NCBI RefSeq assembly: GCF_022201045.2
Contig: NC_068564.1
Span: 32,889,001 to 32,953,000 of the forward strand
DNA from: Citrus sinensis
Taxonomy: Eukaryota; Streptophyta; Magnoliopsida; Sapindales; Rutaceae
Reading direction: 5' to 3'
DNA length: 64,000 nucleotides
Shown piece by piece: positions 37,255-50,127 of this stretch. The notes under the pieces were generated by a model. The model searched no databases. It was given only the letters and a program-made list of their open reading frames with translations, and had not been told where the DNA came from. How positions within the stretch are numbered: position 1 is the stretch's first letter; each line of letters opens with the position of its first letter. Position numbers and translations under genes: made by a program.

Positions 37255-38471
37255 TTCAGTCATTCATGTATATATATAAAAAAAAAAAAAATTCCTCTCA
37301 TTGTGCACTGCAATACCAAACGTGCAATAGACAATATGAGAGATTCACATCATCCATAACTTACACCAGCCTACAATTAATATTTGTGTAACTTAATTGT
37401 AGAGACTGTTTAAGTTCAAATTGTAACTTAACAGTGGCTTGATAGATTGTTTTTCTCAAAGAAGATCACGATGTTTAGATGAAGCTCCAGCAACATTTAC
37501 AAGACTAACAATTAAGCCAAAAAGAGATAAACCATGGATATGATATACAAGAGTTAACTGATGCTGATGAGAAAAGTAATAAACATAATGATTTGAAACA
37601 GAAAGCTAAGCAGACAATTTGGTCCAGCTGTGAAATCTTATCAAGTTCATTAGGAAAATTAACTTCCATTTCATTTTATCATGTGCATGGCAGCAAGTAA
37701 CGTCTGATGAGTTGGAATTTTGGAGCTATTCAATTGTGTTTACGTCAACATGGTCAATAACTTACAATAATAATTTTGAAACCGCATCGCAACTATTGTG
37801 AAAGATCCAAGGGGCGGGCGCCACATATAAGTTGAACCGCCCATAGGCTTGGTAGGTGGAGTTGCTACAGCCAACAGGCTCCACGCTCTGTTGTGGTCTC
37901 GGTATCACCCAAACACTAATAAAAACTTCACAGATCTTTCATCATCACTTACGGCCAAACCTAATTGCCCCTCACATTTGTTGCTTTTTGAATTAAACCC
38001 AATGTTGTTAATAAACTCAAATCAACTCCCTCACATTAAACATGAATGCCACGAGTACATGCGGATAATATTAACATAAGTTGAAATATGATGAAATCAC
38101 AACCAAGTGTAGTTAATATAAAATTAGACATTGAGGTAACAATGTAGAGATTTAAACATAAAATTTAACTTTGACACCATATTGATAAAATCTCTTGGAT
38201 TCAAAAACTTCAAAAATTTTAAGCATTTAATGATTTAACTAACAGTACTAGCTATAACCCTGCTCTCATTTTTTTATATTTATTTTCATGGGTGCCATTT
38301 CATCTTTCCTTTGAATTACTGTCATAACTCAAGTTTTTGTTATTTAGCATGCAGCTTCTCTCCCTCTTTTCCTAGTTTCTATTATCATGTCCATGTGCAT
38401 TTATATACTGTAGCCTGCCATGGGTTGTAGCTTCAGCCTGACATTGATTTCAATTCAGCCTCTTGAGAATA
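37255..38471. other. Intergenic spacer between WAT1 loci
   Basis: No gene recognised. A short stretch around 37790-37900 is less AT-rich, with a small open frame (37849-38079) that has no recognised similarity. Confidence 0.5.
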
Positions 38472-39490
38472 ATGGGTGCTTCGGGAGATTACTGGCCTGC
38501 AATGGCCATGCTTAGCCTACAATGCTCTTATGCAGGAGTTGCTCTCTTCACAAGAGCTGCCTTATTGCAAGGCATGAGCCCCAGAGTTTCTGTTGTTTAC
38601 AGGCAAGCCATGGCAACCCTGATCATTGCACCCATTGCCTATTTCTCAAGGAGAAAATCAAGAATTCCTCCTTTGGGATTCAAGAGCTTTTCTTTGATAT
38701 TTTTGACTGCATTCATTGTGTATATAAAATTCTTTTTGATATTTGTTTTCTTATTTTATTTTCCTTTTCGGTTAAAAAATTTACCAACTGTTGTGATTTG
38801 TCACAGGGTAACAATTAATCAAAACATGTTCTATGAGGGTCTATATTTAGCCTCCTCAACAATGGGAACTGCAACGGGGAATCTAATCCCTGCAATTACA
38901 TTTGTGTTAGCAGCAATAGTTGGGTAAAAATTCTAAATTACATCAGTAAGTACCATCCCATAGTCACTAATACGATAGCTAATATGTTTCTCTACTTCTG
39001 AAATTGTGTAGACTAGAGAAGATAAACGTAACAAGCTTTTGAAGCATAGCCAAAATTGTTAGTACGGTGCTGTTCGTTGGCGGAGCTGTTTGCATGACAT
39101 TGCTCAAAGGCCCCAAGCTATTTAACACACCGTTTTTGCGAAAAAAAAAAATCCCTTTTTGGCTCGGGAGGGGATGACAGCTGATTTCTGGGTTGCCTTT
39201 TACTCTTCGGAAGCTCCTGTTGCTGGTCACTTTGGCCAATTTTGCAGGTACTTAAAAAATCATCAAACAGTTTACTAAAGACAAATTGTGTTCATCCGAC
39301 TTGACTTTAAATACTAACATAACATCAGAGCTAAATGTTTTTTTTTTTTTAAACTTTTCTTCTGGTAGGTTTCAGTATCTTTAACTGTATGCATGGGGTT
39401 CTTTGCAACAATACAATCAGCTATAGTGACATTATTCTTAGAGCCTGATCCAGAATCCTGGGCTCTGCATACAAATCCTTGACATAACTG
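38472..39490 (+). pseudogene. WAT1-related pseudogene, truncated, intron 1 absent
   Basis: The ATG at 38472 opens MGASGDYWPAMAMLSLQ. Exons 1 and 2 are fused (38472-38719, 248 bases, exactly the sum of exons 1 and 2 of the 32849 gene). Exon 3 is 38807-38923 and exon 4 about 39012-39247. Exon 4 has TGA at 39040-39042, a single-base length change in an A11 tract near 39142 and a second TGA further on. A partial exon 5 (39369 to about 39480) lacks an internal block and ends in TGA. Exons 6 and 7 are missing. It sits in tandem between the two intact paralogues, so it was a full family member that decayed. A truncated protein from exons 1-3 is conceivable but would not form the usual ten-helix transporter. 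Confidence 0.85.
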
Positions 39491-39730
39491 TAAGCATAAG
39501 TTAAAAATCAAGCAAAAAGCAATAATTCTAAGAATGTAATCCTAATAAATTGTGTTTGGTTACTAGGGTTTAGATTAGCAGAATTTAAGAATTTCAAGTG
39601 AGTCCTAAGAACTTACTCTGAACAAAGCTAATTGCCCCTGCAACAAATAATTAGCTGTTTGAAGTTCAGATTGAAGTCTAGCATCATCCAATGATTGTGA
39701 AAGATCTCTGGCCTTCTCCGGCCGGTCACA

Positions 39731-39919
39731 CTAGGACTTGGCCTTGGCCTTGGAAGGTGCCTCCACGGTCTTCCTCGGCCGGCCACCCGTCTTGATGATA
39801 GTAGGTGCCACCTCTGCCGCAAGTGTCTCATTCGAGCGGCCTCCTCTCTGCTTCTTCGGAGATGGTGGCTGAGGAATGTTATGGCCGGCCGACTAAGCTG
39901 AAGCACTAGACATGTTCAT
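39731..39919 (-). pseudogene. AT-hook-bearing coding fragment with an amber stop
   Basis: On the minus strand a frame from ATG at 39919 runs 62 codons to TAG at 39731-39733, with one in-frame TAG at 39893-39895. It is GC-rich in an AT-rich setting. The sequence includes PPSPKKQRGG and KTGGRPRKTVEAPSKAKAKS, the GRPRK core of an AT-hook DNA-binding motif in a lysine-rich context. A good acceptor (TTTTGTTTTCAG) lies just upstream. I cannot tell whether it derives from a chromatin protein or from a transposon-borne gene. No partner exons were found, so I call it a fragment. Confidence 0.45.
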
Positions 39920-42252
39920 TTCTTTCTGAAAACAAAAATGAGAATAGAAATGGTGTTTTATAATTGCTACATTTCTAATATAAATATACATATTGTAGTA
40001 TTTTCTATATCCCGTATTTTAAAATTAAAAATAATAATATGTGTTCGGTAGATATAATTAGATAAGATAAAAATAGTAATTATGTATTCAGTAGTACCGA
40101 TTATTTATAATACCTCACACAATGTTTTCACTATTTTTTTAAGAAAAAAAAATTATACAACTTACTCTAGGGGCTTAAACCTTCAAAAGCCACATGGCAC
40201 ATGTGGGTACTATATAGTTCGGATCTTTTTGGTTCCGGTTTAAAATCTCATTCTGGATGGTATTACTAATACAAAAGAACTATACTCAGCACAAAAAGCT
40301 CAAAAAAGCTTTGTAGTTTTAGTTTTCCAGCTGAGTAAATTCTAAGTTCACCATGAGATTATAATCTTGCATTTTGAATCATAATTATTAACATAAACTT
40401 GAAAAAATTGAATTAAAAAACAAAATTTCAATAAGTCTTCAATCAATACAGAATTTTAAATTCCACCTTTATCTGCTTTCCCAACAAAAAAAACATTAAA
40501 ATCAAAATCAAAATCTCATTCATATAGCCAAAACTAATTCTAAACTTCCATCAATTTTTCAGCTGTTTAATAAACATAGTTAATCAATTTTATAACCAAC
40601 AGAAAGCGGAGTTGTTTTATTTTTCCTTAATATCTCTATCTAGCCACAACAAATATATTTATCGCTCTCACACAACCAAACAACACCTAAATTTCAAAAA
40701 ATGAATTTAAATAATAAAAGAGAAGGATATAAATAGCTGAATATATACATATATATATAGTAGTTTTCATGTCCAAGATGTTAAAGTGCGGAAAAAGTTC
40801 GTAAAAACTTTAAAACCGCAGGGTTTTAAAGACTTAAAACTTAAAACACTTAAACTGTACGGTTTATGCGTTTTTCCGAATGATCCCGCACTTTAAAATT
40901 TCGGATTGTAACATTTTTAATATATATATATAAGAAAATATAAATTAGCGGATGTGAACGCTACCTGAAGCACGAAGGAGAAAAGCGAAAAAAGAACAAG
41001 CCTAGAAGCGGCTGCAGAATATGCAAAGGCATGAAAAGATCATAGAAGAGTCGGTGAAGTTGTATGATAGATAAATCTATCTAACACGACAAATATAGTT
41101 ATTGCACTCACACAACCGAACAATACCTAAATTTCAGAAAATGAATTTAAATAATAAAAGAAAAAATTATATAAATAACATGAAAATAATTTTAAAAAGA
41201 AAAACATAAATTAGTGGAGATGAACGTTACCTCAAGCACGAAGGAGAAAAGGCAAAAGTAAAACATAAAACATGAATTTCAAAGATTTTATCTACACAAG
41301 GCTCAAGAAATCCTATAATTAAAATTTATATATATAGAACTTGTATACATAACGAGTACTAATACACATACTGAGTAGAATATTTTAGTTAGAAGTATAA
41401 AATTTTTACCTACATAGATAATATAGCAATTTACTATCGTCGTGCCATCATTTTAAATAATTTATTTTTCAATAGTATCATTTCCTTTTTTTTTTACAAA
41501 TTTAATTAATTTTGTAATGGTGTAGCATATGATTAATAAAATATTAATTTTAAATTTTCAAACGACTAGATATTCGCCCACCACTGCTCTCAAGGACTCC
41601 TTTTACAAGATCCGATCATTACTGATATTTATTCTTCTATTTCTTTTTATAATCAATGGGATGAAGTTGATAGTTTCCTTAATTATGTATTAATTGTTTC
41701 CAGCATTTATATGAAGACTGATAAGTGGGTTTAAATTGTATACCTATGTTTAATACAACTAAACTACTAATATGGCTCTGTCAAACCAAAATCTTATATA
41801 TTAATAGCATATTCTAAACCGGATTAATGCGTTCATTTGTAATTTTTGTGCTAATCTAAAATTTTCGAAGTCATAATTTATTCAATCACAAAAAGAATCA
41901 TTTCCACGTGCACAGCGCGTTACACACGCACATAATAGACATCACCAAGGTGTGTATTTAATCAAACATGCTAATCTTGCAACTAGCTAGCTAGTCAATC
42001 ATTATATGAATATGAACCAGATTTGCATGTTTCAGTGTTATCTCGCCGCATCACCAATCCAATTATTTAACAATTTTTAGTCAATCAAACCAGCCATCAT
42101 TCTAGATGGTTCTTATTAGTTTATTCCTGACAGCTCAATTTCTTATCCACATCCCACGAGATGCATGCTCCCATATATATTATGATTTATGCATGCTTGC
42201 TAGGTAGCTTATATTTTCATGCTCACATTGGTTTTAAATTTTTAAACCAAAA
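39920..42252. other. Intergenic spacer with an internal partial duplication
   Basis: No gene recognised. Two blocks recur about 260-440 bases apart. CACACAACCRAACAAYACCT with following ATGAATTTAAATAATAAAAG is near 40670 and 41110. AACGYTACCTSAAGCACGAA is near 40961 and 41224. This suggests a local segmental duplication, possibly of the AT-hook fragment's upstream sequence. Confidence 0.5.
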
Positions 42253-43926
42253 ATGGGTTGTATTGAAGCTTACAAACCAGCAATGGCTATGGTTGCATTG
42301 CAGTTTCTTTATGCAGGGGTTGCTCTCTTCACTAGAGTTGCCCTAGTTCAGGGATTGAGCCCCAGAGTCTTTGTCGTCTACCGGCAAGGCACAGCAGCTT
42401 TAATAATGGCCCCTATAGTTTACATCTCCACGAGGTATAACATGAAAAGTTAAATAAATCAAATCTTCATATACGTTTAAGTGTATAATTTTCTTTCTGT
42501 TACTTTCTGTCGTTGGCAGGAAAAGTTCCTATAGGTTATCTTTGGGTTTAAGAACCTTTGGTTGGCTTTTTGTAGCCTCGTTGATTGGGTAAGAGTATTT
42601 CTCAGTATTTATTTTTTTAAGTTAGATGGCCTTGGTGGTAACTTTGTGTTATAAATTTCATTGGCAGCGTAACAGCAAATCAAAATGCTTATTTTGAGGG
42701 CCTGTATTTATCTTCTTCGACTGTAGCAAGTGCAATGACTAATCTCATGCCTGCAGTCACCTTTGTAATGGCATTCATTGCTGGGTACATATTCACTCAA
42801 ATCTCAAATTGTGATCAAAATAAACTTTTACATGATTTTCTAGTCTTTAATTTGATAAATTAGGTGGGAGAAAGTTCATAATCGAAGCTTGAGAAGCATT
42901 GCCAAGATACTAGGGACTATATTCTGCGTCGGGGGAGCCATTACCATGGCATTGCTGAAAGGGCCTAAGCTAGTAAATGAAGAATTCACACCACCAAAAT
43001 CACTGATATTCAGCTCAGGAGCTGATAACTGGTTGCTTGGTTGCTTTCTTCTTTTCGGAAGCAGCTGGTTCTGGTCATTTTGGATGATTTTGCAGGTATT
43101 TGCTCCCCAAATTCTTCTTGTTTTTTTGTTATGTTTGATCGCTTTATGTTTATTTTCCAATCTTTCAACAGGTTCCAATTTCTTCAAGCATACCAAACCA
43201 CTTATATTCATCTGCTTGGATGTGTTTCTTGGCATCATTAGAGTCGGCAACCGTTGCATTGCTTGTAGAGAAAAATCTTGAGGCTTGGACTCTGAATTCA
43301 TTTCTTGAATTGGCTTGTTGTTTGTATTCTGTAAGCAATTCTGTTTTACATGAAATTTTTTGAGCCACATAATTCATTTTGTCTCCTATTTTAAGATCTC
43401 ATTGGACTTGCAATTATCCAAAACAGGGAATTGCATTGGCAATCTCTTTCTTTCTTCAAGCTTGGTGCATTTCCGAAAGAGGTCCGCTCTTCTGTGCAAT
43501 GTTCAATCCTTTATGCACAGTCATTGTGACTGTATTAGCAGGCCTATTTCTGGATGAAGAAATATTTATGGGAAGGTAAAATGAACCAATTTTCTCAGAC
43601 AATCCATTTCTCTAAAAAAATACATATGTTGCAAATAATTTCTATGCTAATAACTGTTAAAATACAAAATCTTCGGTGTTTTCAACCTCAGCTTGATTGG
43701 TGCGTTTGCTGTGATAATTGGTTTGTACGTTGTGTTATGGGGTAAGGCAGAAGACCTTGAAGAGATCGAACACAAAACAGATACAAAGCTGCAGAATGAC
43801 CAAACAAGGACCGTGCAAGTCGTAATAGAAGAACCTTCAGTGAAGAAAAGTTATAAAAATAATTTAGAAGAACCACTTCTTTCTGACAAGTCATCTATTG
43901 TTGATGCAAATGAAATGATTGAGTAA
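42253..43926 (+). CDS. WAT1-related (UMAMIT/EamA) transporter, intact
   Basis: Seven exons in phase: 42253-42434, 42520-42588, 42668-42784, 42864-43095, 43172-43330, 43427-43575, 43692-43926 (TAA), giving 380 residues. It begins MGCIEAYKPAMAMVALQFLY and shows the same landmarks as the 32849 gene: PRVFVVYRQ, NLMPAVTFVMAFIAG, AKILGTIFCVGGAI, AMFNPLCTVIVTVLAG, GLYVVLWGKAED, and an acidic C-tail with LEEPLL. Exons 2, 3 and 5 have the same lengths as in that gene (69, 117, 159), confirming tandem paralogy, and introns are short. It should be a ten-helix membrane exporter. The exact substrate is unknown. No disabling change was seen. Confidence 0.92.
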
Positions 43927-44581
43927 CGACTCTTTTTTTTTTTTTCTTTTTTTCCTTAAAAAGAAAAATATAATTTTGCTGCTCAAGTAGCAGTAGTGGC
44001 TAAAATTTTACCATTGAATTAATGCACACGAGATGATTGGGCAGTTCCATGTGGAATAAGGAGAGCCAGGGGTTTGATTCCCAGTATTTATCTTTTAGGA
44101 GAGCAAAAGACAGCTGATTCATGGTACATCTACAAAAATTACAAATAGTCTTGTTATGATCTGTAAGGTTGTAATAATAGATAGGTCTGGAATTGAAAAT
44201 TGGACTTCTTGTTTTTGTTTGAATCACAATATTATGCGGGGAAATTTCTTTCATCAACCCTCTTTGAAACTTTCTCGCCTTATAAGAGCTAAAAAATGCC
44301 TAGAAAACTGGCCAAACGAGGACAGAAACCAAACCTACAATGGTGTATAATCGTGTGAATGAACTTTTAAGAGCATTGCTCCAGCTCAAAGCTCCTTCTG
44401 TGCCAACAAGAGCTTACATTGACTAAATGTTTGCGTGCTTTTCGTTTCTTGCCTGCTTAATTAGTTTTTTTTTTAATTTCCCTAGTTAGCTTCGAATGAT
44501 ATGACATGAATATTTTACTGCTATGTGATCTTAACTAATGGAAATAAATTACTTCTTCCTCATGTAAACTTAAATTTTGAT

Positions 44582-45435
44582 AGAGTGAAGTTAATATCTG
44601 AAGCTCGAAACGCGTTACCAAAATATAAGGCACAATCTTCTGTGTTTGTGGAGCTATTGCCAATTTACCATGGCATTTCTCGACCGCAAAAGCTACTGAA
44701 ACATAGAGCATTTACCAATATTTGGTTCTCTGGATTGGAAGGTGAGACTTGTTTGATCGGTTGTCTATTTCTCTTCGCAAGCAGTTGTTGCTTGTCATTT
44801 GGGATGACCTTTCAGGTGTTTGCTCTACGAATTCTCCTCAAAAACCTAAAATCATATCACTAAAATTCTGTTGAACAGGTCCATTTGTTAGCCAGCTGCG
44901 CGGACCTCTTACTGTCAACCACTTGGATGAGAGATCCAGGAGCCTGGAAATTGCATACACTCCTGAATTAATTGCATGCATTCGATTTAGTTCAAATCCA
45001 AAGATTTGAACTTGACATTTGTGTCGTGATATAATTATAAAAGATTGTGACAGAGGGGGAATTTCTATGCCCAGTTATTGTCACCATTCTGACTACAAAA
45101 TTCTTACATGAGAAGATGGAAGGTTGACAAATTTTCGTTTTAAAGATATAATAATGCTTCATCATTCCCATTTCTAGGCCTTGATTGCAACCTTAAGTTA
45201 CTTTATTTCATTCAGGTTGATAGGTTCACTTCTTTCAATTTTGTGGTTTATAAGTCGTGTTATGGGGTAAAGCTGAAGAATTTAAAGAGAAGCGAGAGCC
45301 AAAATTAAAGCAGGAAAATAGAGAAGCAAAAATTGTGAGTTGTGGGAGATTAAACTTCCGATAAAACAACTAGTAAAGTTGATCTGGAAGAGCCACTTCA
45401 GTCTTACAAATCAACTGCTTCCAAAGAATTAGATA
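44582..45435 (+). pseudogene. WAT1-related pseudogene, remnants of exons 4-7
   Basis: Similarity to the neighbouring gene starts near 44582 in exon 4, which still ends with a splice-like TTTCAG/GT at 44815 but has frameshifts (AKILG and GGAI regions out of register). Exon 5 remains are at about 44879-44970 with the middle missing, exon 6 at about 45055-45123 and exon 7 at about 45216-45435, including VLWGKAEEFK-like and EEPLQ-like pieces. Exons 1-3 are absent. It lies 0.65 kb after an intact copy, so it is the decayed end of the tandem array. Confidence 0.75.
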
Positions 45436-45736
45436 ATGTACTATTAATATTTACTACAATCATAATTTACATTCCATTCCATTACATTTGTTTGGAGACA
45501 AAAAGGCTAGTGTATATTTAGTGTCTACATGCATGATTTACTTGACGTTTCAGATATTCATTCTTCATCCTTCAGCTTCTAAGCAATTAAACAGCTCAGC
45601 TTGCAAAAACAAGACGTGATTTTTTTATCATAAAGTACGGCTTGCTTGAATATTAGACAACAAACATAAGAAGAAAGCAAGTGATGACATGTAGATCTGC
45701 CAAAGACTAGGTACAAATGAACAGATCATTCAAATT

Positions 45737-47666
45737 CTAAACCTGCTTTACAGTTTGAGCGATAGATGAATATGTACCCAACACCCCAACAAAAACAGGT
45801 AACAACATTATAATAAGAATGCCAATAAGCTCATACCCCCAATTCCTGTGAACTTGAAAGATCTTCAAGTAACAAACACAAGGCAGCAAGAAGGAAACAA
45901 CCACTATGAGAAATGCTCCACTGAGAGACGTCACAGATTGGAAAGATGGAAACACAGCAGCTAAAACCACAGTGCTAACAAGCAAAGACATACGGATCAG
46001 AATACTTGCTGACTTACAATCTTTGTAGTTGGCTGCCAATCGGTTTTCAATAGCAGTGGCAATTGGCATTACTATTTTATAGTTACTCACTTGAGATTGA
46101 ACGTTTTGTCCATATATGAGGTATCCCAGTACTGCCATTGTCAGATAGGTGATAGTGCAGATAGCAAAACTAATGAGTAAGACCTGTAACAGCAGAAACA
46201 GATTAAGAAAGATTAGTCTTTAACCCTAATACTGCACAAAGTTACCTGGTTTCCAGAACAAGCAACAATAACCTGCTTCTTGGTGCTTTTAGAAATTAAT
46301 TCCACAAGTGAGTAACTATAAAATACACAAAATCATACCCTTGAAAATTGGATTTTCTTTCTCATAGAATTGTAGATAGGGGGAAACACAGCGTGAGCAC
46401 CATAGCAGAAAGTATACAAGCTAAGAGCAGTAGGGATTCCATTCAGATTGAAGAGCCTTCCCTTGCCATGAAATCCAACTCCCTTTGTCGCACCAACAAA
46501 GAAAACACACACAGTAACAATCATAGAAGACAGCACCCCACCGGCCGAAACATAAGACAAAACACCAAGATCATTCAACCACATAGTGGGCAAGATCATG
46601 ACACCAGCTAGAACAACAAAAGAATGCCTGCCATCAACATTTAACTTCCCTAGCTTCAGATCAAAATGTGGGGACAGCTTGTGTAAGTTGTCTCCTTCTA
46701 ATATTAGAAGGTCAGTGGCAACAAATTAGAGCTCTAAGCAGATGAAAAGAGAAGCTATAACCCTGCCTTTGCGGCCAAATGCATGACCAACAATGTCAAT
46801 GTAGCTTGTCATTGCATCTGGATCTTTGTCCATGCATCTTCTAATTAAGAGAGCAGTAAAGGAGGCTGCTGCCGCTATTAAGACGAGAATGATCAAGCTT
46901 AACCAGCCTCCTGACGAAAGTGCATATGGAACTGATAGTATGCCTATTCCTGGAGTTTGAAAAAAAAAAGTAAAAAAGAAAACCGTGAGGATCATTTCAC
47001 TTAAAGATTCAGAATTTTAAAGTTGTATATGTATGTCACAAACAGAGAAATTTTCTCAGATGAGATGCCTCACTTGGTGAAAATGCAAACATTAATTCTG
47101 TGTGCAAATAGTTGAAAGAAGACAAAAAAAAAAAAAAAAAAATTCATCAGCTCGAACTTTGCCACGTTATCGGCTCATATTTTAACAAAATAAAGATGAT
47201 TCATCGGAGAAAAATTTTATGGATGAAAATAAGAATTCTTAATGTGGGTTCTTCAGCCTTAACGGGCAAAATAAAATAAAATTTCTTACTTATATGTTTG
47301 TATGTTTAACAAATTATTGAAGTTAGCAACAGAGAATAATTTTTATGTGCCAAAAAAAATGAACAACTGTACACACATAAAGTGATTGTATATAATAGCT
47401 CATGACTGAAGTTGTGGATTAATCAAATACCATCCATCACGTGCCATACAAGAATGTCCAATAATTCATGTTCTCTCATGAATACAGCTTTCACAAAAAC
47501 AAATGAAAGCCTAATAATTATTTGGAAATTGAAAAAATTATGACAAATTTAAAAAAAAAAGGATGCATTGAGCGTGGTGATAACCTGAAAGAGCATTGGT
47601 GCCATTAATGCATGTCTTGAGGAAACTGACTTCTTTCTTTTCATTTTCATGAAGTGGAGTGGACAT
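45737..47666 (-). pseudogene. AVT1-type amino acid transporter gene with a nonsense codon
   Basis: Three exons join in phase: 47666-47585, 46949-46339, 46183-45737 (TAG), 379 codons. The product resembles vacuolar amino acid transporters of the AAAP/AVT1 group: FLKTCINGTNALSGIGILSV at the first helix, then YALSSGGWLSL, ILEGDNLHKL and SLYTFCYGAHAVFP. Codon 102 is TAA (46728-46726), directly after FICLEL, where the family normally continues through a helix. Exon 3 also appears about 25 residues short after GQNVQSQV. Both changes suggest a null gene, though the frame is otherwise open and splice sites are good. A sequencing error or a segregating null allele cannot be excluded for the stop. Confidence 0.8.
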
Positions 47667-48763
47667 TTTCTGGCTTGGTAGTGCTAGGGTTTTACTAAAG
47701 CTGAGCTAAGAAAATTGCAGAGACCCGAAGACCAACGATAACGTGCCGCATCTCTCGATAGGCCAGCGACTGCCTCGCTCTAATAGCCGACTCTATAATG
47801 AATCGGGACACTTCCACATTTGTTATAATACACATTTTTATTTATTTTCCATACTCTAAAATGAGTTTTTTTTTTTTTTTTTTTAGTTTTTCTGTGAGTA
47901 AAGGCTTCTTCGTGCCAAAAACTAGTTATTCACCCAATGATTGATATGGAATAATATTTTATTTTCTACACACTTCATAAATATCCATTCATACGCGCCT
48001 AATGATATTATCTTCCCAAATATAATTTCCTAAATTTATGATAAGAATGTTTAGTGAGTAATTAAGGCTCTACTTGGTGTCGTATTGCGAAGGCAAATTT
48101 TAATCGTTATCATTTTTAGAACTTTTTTTCTTTTTTAATAAAAATAGTTTTGCATCAAACAATATTTATTAAAATTTATCACAACTCGTACTACCATGTG
48201 ATCTAAATTTTTACGTTAATGATATACAAGATCCTTGTCATTAACAAATTAACAACGTGAATAATTTTCCCTTAAGTGCAGACGGTTTTTCTTTTAAATT
48301 TCTTTATCCTTTACAACTCTTTAACTTGTATGATTAGATATTGAAATATCTACACGAAAACAATAAGTGGGTAGTTGAAAAATGAATGTTCCAAGCGGGT
48401 GCAACGGAGATAGCATGGACACCTTTCAGATTATCAGAAACTAATGCCAGCTTCAAAGCCATGACTAAAGTTGATCAAATTGTTGTAACGCTACATGCAC
48501 TGCTCAATCTTTTCTCTTGGCCATTAATTCATTCGATTCCCAAGTTGATCCCACTTCCAGAAATTTCCAAACGGAAGAAAATGATGTACCGATTGCTGGG
48601 TGCTTTAATACCTCACCACAACCAGAAGCATATTAATCTGGAAAATTTAAAGAAGCAAGGGCCCGTGATGACCAATTGACAACAATGTTTGCTAAATTGC
48701 AAGCTAAAAAATAATCTCTTAACTTGATTAACATAAGTAACTTCTAAAAAATCTATTCGCAAG
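47667..48763. other. Intergenic spacer, nothing firm
   Basis: The upstream region of the AVT1-type locus. A 97-codon plus-strand frame at 48386-48679 has no recognised domain and is not called as a gene. A T20 tract lies at about 47865-47884. Confidence 0.45.
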
Positions 48764-49703
48764 TCAAGACTTTGAAGATGATGGGTAAGGACAACGATTT
48801 GTTTTGTAAGCATGAACTTTTGTTCTGTTTTCGCTAAGAGAAGAGCAACCAACGATGAAGACAATGACAAGCACAAGCAGTGCAACAGCGTTCAAATTTG
48901 CGTCTATCTTCCATTGTCGGTTGATTCGGTCCAGCAGGCCAGCCTTACAAGAAGCGCAATCATAGCACAAAATGGCAGGCCTATTATCCCATAATCTGCA
49001 ATCTGCGTTGGTGAAATTCCCTTTTTCCTTGTTCCAATATGTTGGTGGCACATAGGTGAATTTGCAGTCATCAGGTGGCTTACAGCAACCAGACTGCATG
49101 GCAATTGGCAAACACCAAGCCCCAGGCATGTTAGATCCAGAAGAAAATGGCAGAAGCGAGCAGATATATATTGAAATTAGTCCATTACTGTACCTCAACG
49201 CTAGACAAGCGCTCCCTGGAGAACTTATCAGCAGCAGCTGCGTTAACATGACGACGTTCAAAGTCGCTGCAAATGTTTGTAGCAACAAAGCAGCTCTTGA
49301 TCTTTCTCCAATTCTCTTCATCATTCATTCTCTTTCGCAGCCAGGATGAGTAATCATCCATTCTGTACTCTTTATACGCTTTTCCTGGCGATTTCTGACC
49401 GGACCCTCTGTTTGTTACCGCTAACGTAAACACAGTTAAAGAAATCACGCCCACGATAATCAACATCAACAGAACAAGGTAAGACCAGAGATACCCAGAT
49501 GAATGGCAACATGCGCCTCTTATTCCTATCAGAGAGATGATCATAATGAAGAATCCTAGGAGTAAGACTGGTTTTTGCAGGAATTTATCACATTCTGTTG
49601 CTTCTGTGGTGATTAATAGTACTCCGAACCAGACAATGAAGACGGATAGAAGAAATGTTACCACATTGAGGACAACGAACAAGCTGTTACAGCAGCGAGC
49701 CAT
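48764..49703 (-). CDS. Tetraspanin family protein, complete
   Basis: Two exons: 49703-49194 (170 codons) and 49093-48764 (TGA), 279 residues. Four hydrophobic helices are visible, near residues 8-30, 45-65, 74-96 and 235-255. The large extracellular loop between helices 3 and 4 carries the plant tetraspanin signature SGCCKPPDDC right after the intron, and [13 protein letters not shown] before helix 4. Plant tetraspanins organise plasma-membrane microdomains and mark exosome-like vesicles. The start at 49703 puts the short cytosolic N-tail MARCCNS before helix 1. The intron at the GCCK boundary matches the neighbouring tetraspanin gene. The C-tail is polar and unlike that neighbour's. Confidence 0.9.
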
Positions 49704-50127
49704 CAAATACACAATCACGGAAAAGATGAACTAAGTTTTTTGTCCAGGTGCTAATTACAATTTGAATTTTCAAATGAATGTATAAATATTTTAGCAACGC
49801 GTAAATATATCTTCAACATTTGCCTAAATTAAAATAGGAGTCCGCCATTTGGTAATTACAACTCTGATAGTCAAAGGGTATTGGTTAAATTTAGATTGCG
49901 CAATCCAAATCGACTCAAAATGCGATATTTAGTAACAACTTCCTCATATAAAACTTCGGTAAAAATAACAAGCAAAATGCACCAAAATAAGAAAACAAAA
50001 AGAAGCAAACTAGCTGCCAGATAAAAATATATAAATTCCACATACGATATGACTACATAGATCCAATACGTCCTAATACCAATCAAAAATCAACAAGAGG
50101 TATACATACAAAAAACCATGGTTAATA

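Noticed and set aside
48386-48679. 97-codon plus-strand frame
   Set aside because: No domain, no splice context and overlap with the downstream side of an opposite-strand gene; probably chance.
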